A program made the position numbers and the translations under genes. The notes beneath the pieces were generated by a model. The model did not search any database. It was given only the letters and a program-made list of their open reading frames with translations, and was not told where the DNA came from. A stretch of DNA of 28,246 bases from DATGQT01 sp033720695 (GTDB lineage: Bacteria > Bacteroidota > Rhodothermia > Rhodothermales > Rubricoccaceae), in assembly GCA_033720695.1 (NCBI GenBank), contig JAWWCA010000013.1, forward strand, positions 1-28,246, read 5' to 3'. Positions 1 to 5,717 of this stretch are shown in pieces; within the stretch, counting starts at the first letter, position 1; every line of letters begins with the position of its first letter.

Positions 1-119
1 CGCTCCACGTCGAGCGGGACGCGTTCCACATGTGGCAGCTCTGGACGCCGTGGCTGCCCGAGGCCGACGCCTCGCTGGCGCGCGCCGCGGCGTTCCTCCG
101 CTCGTTCCTCGCGGTCTGA
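1..119 (+). CDS. C-terminal fragment of an alpha/beta hydrolase (partial at 5' end)
   Basis: Only the last 38 or so codons are present, read from position 3 to the TGA at 117-119. The peptide contains HMWQLWTPWLPEA followed by an alanine-rich helix and FLRSFLAV. This resembles the end of alpha/beta-hydrolase fold-3 esterases, where the catalytic histidine lies in an H-x-W-Q/D context before a final helix. On that reading the histidine of FHMW is the catalytic one. The stop is three bases from the converging stop of the minus-strand propeller gene. The assignment rests on this short tail, so the specific substrate cannot be stated. Confidence 0.5.
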   Translation, partial: LHVERDAFHMWQLWTPWLPEADASLARAAAFLRSFLAV

Positions 120-122
120 GCG

Positions 123-1295
123 TCAGCGCCCGCCGGCAGACCCCGACGGCGGGAGCGTCTGGAACTGGCGGTCGACGGTCCCGGGCTCCTCGACCCAGTC
201 CGCGATGAAGACGTTCGTGTCGCGGCTGGGCTGGCGGTCGGCCCGGCGGTTGGAGGCGAAGACGAGGCGGTCGCCGGCGAAGGAGAACATGGGGAAGGCG
301 TCGAACGTGCCGGAATGCGTGATCTGCTCCAGGCCGGTGCCGTCCACGTTGATCAGGAAGAGGGCGAACTCGCGGCCGCCGCGCTCGAGGGCGTGGTGGT
401 TGGAGGCGAAGAGGATCTTCTCGCCGGAGGGGTGGAAGAACGGCGCCCAGTTGGCGCCGGGGAGGTCGGTGACCTGGCGGGCGTTCGCGCCGTCGGCGTC
501 GGCCACGAAGAGGTTGAGCGCGCCGGGCTCGATGGCGTCCTGCTCCAGGAGCGCCTGGTAGCGCTCGGCCTCCTCGCCGGTGGGCCGCGAGGCGCGCCAG
601 AGGATGCGGCGGCTGTCGGGCGAGAAGAAGGCGCCCCCGTCGTAGCCGAGGTCGTCGGTGAGGCGGATCGTCTCACCCGTCGCGAGCTCGTAGCGGTAGA
701 GGTCGAGGTCGCCGTCGCGCGTGGAGGTGAACACGATGTAGCGGCCGTCGGGGCTCACGGTCGCCTCGGCGTCGTAGCCCGGCCCTCCGATGAGGAGCTC
801 GGTGTTGGACCCGTCGGCGTCGGCCACGTAGATGTCGTAGTCGGGGAAGATGGACCAGACGTAGCGGCCGAGCTCGGAGGCGATGGGCGTGGGGCACTCC
901 GGCGCGCCCCCGTGGGTGGAGGCGTAGACGACGCGGCCGTCGGGGAGGACGTAGCCGCAGGTCGTGCGGCCCTCGCCCGTCGAGACGAGCGTGTAGTCGG
1001 CGCCCGGCTCCGCGTCCATCACGAACTGCTGGTCGCAGCCCTGCGGGTTGATGGCGTCCCAGTCGCTCTGGAAGATGAGCCTCTCGTCGTCGAAGCTCCA
1101 GTAGGCCTCGGCGTTGTTGCCGCCGAAGGTGAGCTGGCGGATGTTGCGGAGGTGGACCTCGCCGGCGTAGCGGAGCGAGTCGGCCAACGGGTCGTAGGGC
1201 GTGGCGAGGGCGCCGCCGGTCGAGCCGGGCGCGCTGTAGGAGGCGCAGCCGGCGAGGAGGGCGAGCGCGGCGAGCGGGAGGAGGCGGGGGAACAT
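123..1295 (-). CDS. TolB-like PD40 beta-propeller lipoprotein
   Basis: The product is about 390 residues. The ATG at 1295 is preferred over an in-frame ATG 45 bases upstream because it starts directly on a lipoprotein signal peptide (MFPRLLPLAALALLAGCAS, lipobox LAGC). Mature cysteine would be lipidated and the protein exported to the envelope. The body carries about five PD40/WD40-like blades of the TolB kind, visible as repeated SPDGRYIVFTSTRDG, SPDSRRILWRAS, HPSGEKILFASN and FAGDRLVFASNR motifs alternating with DADG strands. TolB-type propellers usually mediate protein interaction or sense periplasmic ligands; no catalytic residues are visible. It is transcribed divergently from the thioredoxin gene. 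The exact role is unknown. Confidence 0.85.
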   Translation of the reverse strand: MFPRLLPLAALALLAGCASYSAPGSTGGALATPYDPLADSLRYAGEVHLRNIRQLTFGGNNAEAYWSFDDERLIFQSDWDAINPQGCDQQFVMDAEPGADYTLVSTGEGRTTCGYVLPDGRVVYASTHGGAPECPTPIASELGRYVWSIFPDYDIYVADADGSNTELLIGGPGYDAEATVSPDGRYIVFTSTRDGDLDLYRYELATGETIRLTDDLGYDGGAFFSPDSRRILWRASRPTGEEAERYQALLEQDAIEPGALNLFVADADGANARQVTDLPGANWAPFFHPSGEKILFASNHHALERGGREFALFLINVDGTGLEQITHSGTFDAFPMFSFAGDRLVFASNRRADRQPSRDTNVFIADWVEEPGTVDRQFQTLPPSGSAGGR

Positions 1296-1318
1296 CGGCG
1301 GGGGTCGGTCGGAAAGAA

Positions 1319-1337
1319 GGGCGCCGCCAGGGCGCCC
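1319..1337. other. Inverted repeat in the divergent promoter region
   Basis: GGGCGCC (1319-1325) and GGCGCCC (1331-1337) form a perfect 7-bp stem with a 5-nt loop, just upstream of the propeller lipoprotein start at 1295. A second G/C stem (GGGGGC/GCCCCC, 1370-1385) lies before the thioredoxin start at 1411. Both could be leader structures or protein-binding palindromes. In DNA this GC-rich they could also be chance. Confidence 0.3.
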
Positions 1338-1410
1338 CACGGCAACGAGGCCGAAGCGCTGAAGTTACCGGGGGCCCGCGCCCCCTCCCCTCTTTCCTCC
1401 TTTCTTCGCC

Positions 1411-2223
1411 ATGCCGGACAACCCCGACGCGGCCGTCACCGACTTCCAGGCCGACGTACTCGACGCGAGCCACCAGACCCCGGTGCTCGTGGACTTCTGG
1501 GCGCCGTGGTGCGGGCCGTGCCTCGCCCTCGGCCCCACGCTCGACCGCCTCGCCGCCGAGGCCGACGGCCGCTGGACGCTCGCCAAGGTCAACACCGACG
1601 AGCACCCCGCGCTGATGATGCAGTACGGCATCCGCGGCATCCCCGCCGTGAAGCTGTTCGTGGACGGCGCCCCCGTGGCCGAGTTCACCGGCGCGCTCCC
1701 GGAGCACGCCGTCCGACAGTGGCTCGACGAGCACCTCCCCTCCCCCGCCCGCGCCAACCTCGACGTGGCCCGCGAGGCGCTGGCCCGGAACGACCGCGAC
1801 GCCGCGCGCGCCGCGTTCGAGGCCGCCCTCGCCGATGCCCCCGCCGGCGCGTTCACCGACCAGACCCGGCTCGAACTGGCGCGCCTCCTCGTCTTCGACG
1901 ACCCCGCGCGCGCTCACGAGCTGGCCGCCGGCCTCTTCGACACCGAGGCCGAAGGCGTCCGCTTCCTCGCCGACCTCCTCCGGCGCGACGCCGACGCGCT
2001 TCCTGAGGGCGCCGGCCGCGAGGGCTACCGGGCCGCCCTCGACGCCCTCCGTGCGGGCGACCACGACGCCGCGCTCGCCCACTTCATCGCCGTCGTGCAG
2101 CAGGACCGGCCCTACGACGACGACGGGGCGCGGAAGGCGGCCGTGGCCCTCTTCCAGGTGCTCGGCGAGGACGACCCCCTCGTGAAGAAGCACCGGCCCC
2201 TCTTCAACATGAGCCTCTACTGA
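1411..2223 (+). CDS. CnoX/YbbN-like thioredoxin with C-terminal TPR region
   Basis: A 270-residue cytosolic protein with no signal peptide. Residues 1-110 are a thioredoxin domain with the active site WCGPC at 33-37 and a GIRGIPAVKLF cis-proline segment. Residues 115-270 are helical tetratricopeptide-like repeats (ARANLDVAREALARNDRDAA, YRAALDALRAGDHDAALAHF), ending in a segment resembling the conserved YbbN tail. CnoX/YbbN is a chaperone-redox protein that protects substrates from over-oxidation and hands them to GroEL. Unlike Escherichia coli CnoX, this one keeps both cysteines and may be an active oxidoreductase. Its stop overlaps the start of the thioesterase gene by one base (TGATG), so the two are translationally coupled. 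Confidence 0.85.
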   Translation: MPDNPDAAVTDFQADVLDASHQTPVLVDFWAPWCGPCLALGPTLDRLAAEADGRWTLAKVNTDEHPALMMQYGIRGIPAVKLFVDGAPVAEFTGALPEHAVRQWLDEHLPSPARANLDVAREALARNDRDAARAAFEAALADAPAGAFTDQTRLELARLLVFDDPARAHELAAGLFDTEAEGVRFLADLLRRDADALPEGAGREGYRAALDALRAGDHDAALAHFIAVVQQDRPYDDDGARKAAVALFQVLGEDDPLVKKHRPLFNMSLY

Positions 2224-2663
2224 TGGACGCCTCCCGCACGGACGCCCCCCGCGCCCACCTCTGCACCACGCGCGTGCCCGTCCGCTGGGGCGACATGGAC
2301 GCGCTCGGCCACGTCAACAACACCGTTTTCTTCCGCTACTTCGAGCAGGCCCGCATCGACGCCCTCGACCGGGCCTTCGGCGGGGCCTGGCCCGAGGGTG
2401 GCGGCCCCATCCTCGCCGCGACGAGCGCGACCTTCCACCGCCCCGTGCGGTATCCTGCCACCGCCGTCGTTCGTGTCCACGGCGGGCCGCCCGGCCGCAC
2501 CTCGTTCGCCCACTTCTACGAGCTGACGCTGGAGGAGGACGCCGAGACGGTCGTCGCCACGGGCGAGGCCCGCCTCGTGTGGGTGGACGCCGACGGCCGC
2601 CCCACGCCTCTCCCCGACGCCCTCCGTGCCACGCTCCCCCAGCCGCTCCCCGACGATGCCTGA
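2223..2663 (+). CDS. Acyl-CoA thioesterase, 4HBT hot-dog family
   Basis: A 146-residue single hot-dog domain protein. Near the N-terminus it carries the 4-hydroxybenzoyl-CoA thioesterase signature WGDMDALGHVNNTVFFRYFE (residues 22-41), with Asp24/Asp26 as candidate catalytic acids and the HVNN turn that contacts CoA. Length and motif match the YbgC/FadM type that hydrolyses acyl- or hydroxybenzoyl-CoA thioesters in the cytosol. The start overlaps the thioredoxin stop by one base, and its own stop lies 8 bases inside the following MaoC gene, so the three form a tight operon. Substrate chain length cannot be read from sequence. Confidence 0.88.
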   Translation: MDASRTDAPRAHLCTTRVPVRWGDMDALGHVNNTVFFRYFEQARIDALDRAFGGAWPEGGGPILAATSATFHRPVRYPATAVVRVHGGPPGRTSFAHFYELTLEEDAETVVATGEARLVWVDADGRPTPLPDALRATLPQPLPDDA

Positions 2664-3114
2664 CTTCCCCCTCGACGCCATCCTCGCCACCCAGGGCCAG
2701 GAGCTCGGCGCCTCCTCCTGGAGGACCGTGGACCAGGAGCTGATCGACGCCTTCGCCGAGGCCACCGGCGACCACCAGTGGATCCACGTGGACCCCGAGC
2801 GGGCCGCGCGTGAGAGCCCCTTCGGGAGCACGATCGCGCACGGCCTCCTCACGCTCTCGCTCATGCCCGCCCTGCGGGCCGAAATCGGCGGGCTGCCGAC
2901 CGAGGGCGTCGGGCGGGTCATCAACTACGGCTACGATGAGGTCCGCTTCCTGGCGCCGGTGACGGTCGGCTCCCGGATCCGCCTCCGCGCCGAGGTGCTG
3001 GAGGCGCGCCCCCGGGCCCGTGGCGCGCTCGTCAAGACGCGCAACACGATGGAGATCGAGGGCGGGGCCAAGCCCGCGATGGTGGCCGACTCCCTCGTCC
3101 TGCTCTTCCCCTGA
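2656..3114 (+). CDS. MaoC/NodN-type hydratase (R-specific enoyl-CoA hydratase-like)
   Basis: A 152-residue protein starting at the ATG at 2656, the first start with a plausible coding N-terminus; an upstream in-frame ATG at 2626 would add a non-conserved tail buried in the thioesterase gene. The hydratase motif EATGDHQWIHVDPERA (residues 35-50) has the catalytic pair Asp39 and His44. SPFGSTIAHGLLTLSLMP supplies the conserved AHG loop. Members hydrate trans-2-enoyl-CoA or related thioesters. Paired with the overlapping thioesterase, it suggests acyl-CoA handling. The gene ends 18 bases from the converging LOV-kinase stop. Confidence 0.87.
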   Translation: MPDFPLDAILATQGQELGASSWRTVDQELIDAFAEATGDHQWIHVDPERAARESPFGSTIAHGLLTLSLMPALRAEIGGLPTEGVGRVINYGYDEVRFLAPVTVGSRIRLRAEVLEARPRARGALVKTRNTMEIEGGAKPAMVADSLVLLFP

Positions 3115-3132
3115 CGGCGGCGCGCTCCGCCG
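3115..3132. terminator. Hairpin exactly filling the gap between convergent stops
   Basis: CGGCGG (3115-3120) and CCGCCG (3127-3132) form a perfect 6-bp stem with a 6-nt loop. This fills the 18 bases between the MaoC stop (3112-3114) and the LOV-kinase stop (3133-3135). There is no T-run, so it is a weak bidirectional terminator candidate at best. Confidence 0.35.
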
Positions 3133-4260
3133 CTACTCGGCCGTTCGGGTGTGCTGCCGCGGCGCGGTCCGGCGGTGGGGCAGCGTCACACGGACGACGG
3201 TGCCGCCGCCCTCGCGGTGCACCACCCTCAGCCGCGCCCCGATCAGCTCGGCGCGGAACCGCATCCCGAACAGGCCCATGCCGCTCTCGGAGAGCTGCTC
3301 GACGCCATTCTGCCCCTGGCGGTTGACGCGCTCGGCGAGGTCGTCCGGGATCCCCACGCCGTCGTCGTTCACCTCGAGCTGGACCGAGCGGGGCGAGCGG
3401 TGGAGGGTGAGGACGATGCGGCTCGGCTGCGCGTGGCGGAGCGCGTTCGAGAGCGCCTCCTGCGCGATGCGGTAGAGGTGCCGGGCCTCACGTCGGTCCT
3501 GGAAGTCCACGGGCTCGACGCGGGCCACGACCTCGATGCCGTCACCGGCCGAGGCCTCGGCGCGCTGGGCCAGCATCCGGAGGGCGTCGCCGAGCCCCTC
3601 GGGTGAGGCGTCGACGGGGTTGAGGCCGCGCGCCATCCGCTTCGACTCCTGCTGCGCGTCGGCGATGTAGTCCACGAGGTCCTGGGCCGCCCCGGCATAG
3701 GGGAGGCCGGCGTCGGCGAGGTCCCGGCGGAGCACCTCGGCCATCATGCGGACGCCGGAGAGCACCTGGCCGAGGCCGTCGTGGAGGTCCATCCCGAACC
3801 GCTCCCGCTCGTTCTCGGCCGTCTCCTGGATCTCGCGCTCCCGGTCGAGCACGGTGGCCCGCGCCTCCTCCCGCGCCGTGACGTCGTTCTGGACACCGAT
3901 GAAGTAGACGAGCGCCCCGTCGTCGTCGTGGACGGGGCTGACGTAGAGGTCGTTGTAGAACAGCGAGCCGTCCTTCCGGTAGTTCCGGAGCATGACGTTG
4001 AACCTCTCTCCCCGGTCGGTCGCCTCCCGCATCGCGTAGCGCTGCGGCTGGTCGCGGTCGTCGCCCTGGAGGAACCGGCAGTTGCGCCCGATCACCTCGG
4101 CGCGCTCGTAGCCGGTGAAGTCGCAGAAGTGGTCGTTGACCCAGACGATGGGGTTGTCCTCCTGCCGGGGGTCGGTGAGGACGACCATGTTGTTGGCCGC
4201 GTGCAGCGCACGCGTGATGGCCTCGGGATCGACGTCGAGGTTGTCGGCTCGCTGAGACAA
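3133..4260 (-). CDS. LOV-domain (blue-light) histidine kinase, HisKA_3 type
   Basis: A soluble sensor kinase of about 375 residues. Residues 12-128 form a full LOV domain with GRNCRFLQG; Cys61 would form the light-induced flavin adduct. Spaced exactly as in phototropin LOV2 are Asn60, Arg62, Gln65, Arg78, Asn93, Asn103 and Gln124, the FMN contacts. A coiled linker leads to a HisKA_3 dimerisation helix with phospho-acceptor His160 in DLHDGLGQ, then a HATPase domain (EALSNALRHA, NDDGVGIPDD, GMGLFGMR). I chose the TTG at 4260 because the first ATG (4188) would remove the N-terminal helix of the PAS fold; no ATG or GTG lies in frame between. There is no adjacent LuxR-type partner, so it is an orphan kinase. 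It is divergent from the SDR gene. Confidence 0.88.
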   Translation of the reverse strand: MSQRADNLDVDPEAITRALHAANNMVVLTDPRQEDNPIVWVNDHFCDFTGYERAEVIGRNCRFLQGDDRDQPQRYAMREATDRGERFNVMLRNYRKDGSLFYNDLYVSPVHDDDGALVYFIGVQNDVTAREEARATVLDREREIQETAENERERFGMDLHDGLGQVLSGVRMMAEVLRRDLADAGLPYAGAAQDLVDYIADAQQESKRMARGLNPVDASPEGLGDALRMLAQRAEASAGDGIEVVARVEPVDFQDRREARHLYRIAQEALSNALRHAQPSRIVLTLHRSPRSVQLEVNDDGVGIPDDLAERVNRQGQNGVEQLSESGMGLFGMRFRAELIGARLRVVHREGGGTVVRVTLPHRRTAPRQHTRTAE

Positions 4261-4335
4261 GGCGTTGGAGACGGGCGCGGGGATGGAGGGGAGGGTTGTA
4301 TGCTCGTCGCGATCTCGGGGTCCGACGGCGCCGCG

Positions 4336-4343
4336 TAGCTTTC
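4336..4343 (+). promoter_or_regulatory. Possible Bacteroidota-type -7 box upstream of the SDR gene
   Basis: TAGCTTTC matches the Bacteroidota -7 consensus TAnnTTTG at all but the last base, and lies 32 bases before the SDR start at 4375. I found no convincing -33 TTTG element, so this is tentative. Confidence 0.25.
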
Positions 4344-4374
4344 GCGCCCCTCCTCTGCTCAAGCCTCCCCCGCC

Positions 4375-5202
4375 ATGCTGTTCGAGAACCAGGTCGTCGT
4401 CGTCACCGGAGCCGGGCGCGGAATCGGCGCCGCGGCGGCCACGCTCTTCGCCCGGCACGGCGCCTCCGTCGTCGTCAACGACCTCGACGAGGGGCCGGCG
4501 CGGGAGACCGCCGAGGCCATCGAGGGCGCGGGCGGGGCGGCCCTCGCCGTGCCCGGCAGCGTGACCGAGGACGGCTTCCCCGAGCACCTCCTCGACACGG
4601 CCGTCGAGCGCTTCAGCGCGCTCAACGTCCTCGTCAACAACGCGGGCTTCCTGTGGGACGGGATGCTCCACACCATGACCGACGAGCAGTGGCTCCGCGT
4701 CCTGGAGATCCACACGTTCGCGCCGTTCCGGATGATCCGGGCCGCGGCGAAGCACCTCCGCGAGCCGGCCAAGGCGGAGCACGCGGCGGGCGAGCCGTTC
4801 TCGGAGAACCGCTGCATCGTCAACGTCTCGTCCACCTCGGGCCTGCACGGGAACGTGGGGCAGGCCAACTACGCCACGGCCAAAGCCGGCATCGTCGGGC
4901 TCACGAAGACCGTCGCGAAGGAGTGGGGCCGGTTCGGCATCCGGTGCAACGCCGTGGCCTTCGGGTTCATCGACACGCGGATGACGCGGCCGAAGGAGAC
5001 GGGCGAGACCGTGACGGTGGCCGGGCAAGAGGTGGTGCAGGGGATCCCCGAGGCGGCGCGCGGGCGCGCCTTCACGTCCAACCCACTGGGCCGCCCCGGC
5101 ACCGCCGAGGAGGCCGCCGGCGGCATCGTGATGATGGCGTCGCCGCTCGCGGGCTACGTGACCGGCCACACCCTCGAGGTCACCGGCGGCGCGGGGATCT
5201 GA
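4375..5202 (+). CDS. SDR-family NAD(P)-dependent oxidoreductase (FabG-like)
   Basis: A 275-residue classical short-chain dehydrogenase/reductase. It shows the Rossmann glycine motif TGAGRGIG near residues 12-19, NNAG near residue 89, the serine-rich strand VNVSSTSG, and the catalytic YATAK with Tyr166 and Lys170. The end FTSNPLGRPGTAEEAAGG and VTGHTLEVTGGAGI is typical of the family. An Asp-containing VVNDLDE turn after the second strand suggests NAD(H) rather than NADP(H). It is longer than FabG (about 245) because of an insert near residues 123-142 (REPAKAEHAAGEPFSEN), seen in some ketoacyl-reductase-like SDRs. The substrate is unknown. No operon partner is intact downstream. Confidence 0.85.
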   Translation: MLFENQVVVVTGAGRGIGAAAATLFARHGASVVVNDLDEGPARETAEAIEGAGGAALAVPGSVTEDGFPEHLLDTAVERFSALNVLVNNAGFLWDGMLHTMTDEQWLRVLEIHTFAPFRMIRAAAKHLREPAKAEHAAGEPFSENRCIVNVSSTSGLHGNVGQANYATAKAGIVGLTKTVAKEWGRFGIRCNAVAFGFIDTRMTRPKETGETVTVAGQEVVQGIPEAARGRAFTSNPLGRPGTAEEAAGGIVMMASPLAGYVTGHTLEVTGGAGI

Positions 5203-5228
5203 CCCGGCCCCTGCCCGATCGGTCTCAT

Positions 5229-5665
5229 ATGCGCACAAGCGCCTATCTTCTCGCGATGAAGGCGCGCTGCTCCCTGCTGGCACTGGTGGCCGTCGGCCTG
5301 GCCCTCGGGCCGGCCGAGGCGCAGGGGCCGCGCGCCGACGCCCCCCCCGCTTCCGCCACCTCACGATCGAGGACGGGCTCTCGCAGAACGCCGTCTACGC
5401 CCTCCTCCAGGACCGGCAGGGGTTCGTGTGGATCGGGACACAGGACGGGCTCAACCGCTACGACGGCTACGAGTTCGTCGCCCTCCGCCACGACCCCTTC
5501 GATAATACGGCCCTCACGAGCAGCTACATCACGCAGATCCACGAGCGCGACGACAGGACTGGGCGGCACGTGGAAGGACGGGACTTGCCTCTGACCGGAG
5601 CGGGCCCGCGCCAACCCGCTCATCGCCCCGCCCGGCTCGCGGCCACGCGGGTCATGGGCGGGTGA
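5229..5665 (+). pseudogene. Decayed N-terminal copy of a propeller hybrid sensor
   Basis: The frame opens with an intact signal peptide (MKARCSLLALVAVGLALGP from the ATG at 5256; an alternative ATG is at 5229). At a run of eight C (5341-5348) the frame breaks. One extra C would restore RFRHLTIEDGLSQNAVYALL followed by WIGTQDGLNRYDGYEF. That matches, residue for residue in many places, the first blade of the intact hybrid sensor that follows. A second break follows around 5550, after QIHERDD: the next blade survives only as GTWKDG in another frame. Everything beyond is missing. It is best read as a truncated paralogue left by a duplication or recombination with the neighbouring gene. Confidence 0.75.
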
Positions 5666-5704
5666 AGAGAAAAGTCCAGATCATTAATGAATGGACCGTT
5701 CACC

Positions 5705-5711
5705 TATTTTG
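5705..5711 (+). promoter_or_regulatory. Candidate -7/-10 element for the hybrid sensor gene
   Basis: TATTTTG lies in the only AT-rich stretch of this area (about 5670-5715), 13 bases before the preferred ATG at 5718. The decayed copy has a similar CCTATCTTCT at 5242-5251, ending 4 bases before its ATG at 5256. If these are real promoter boxes, transcription would begin at or next to the start codon. Tentative. Confidence 0.3.
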
Positions 5712-5717
5712 GGATCG

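Noticed and set aside
315..2006. A 563-codon + strand open frame
   Set aside because: It overlaps the propeller lipoprotein and the thioredoxin gene out of frame, with repetitive Val/Gly/Arg composition.
4261..5364. N-terminal extension of the LOV kinase frame
   Set aside because: The frame stays open upstream but has no start codon near the LOV domain, and the peptide is arginine-rich shadow of the SDR gene.
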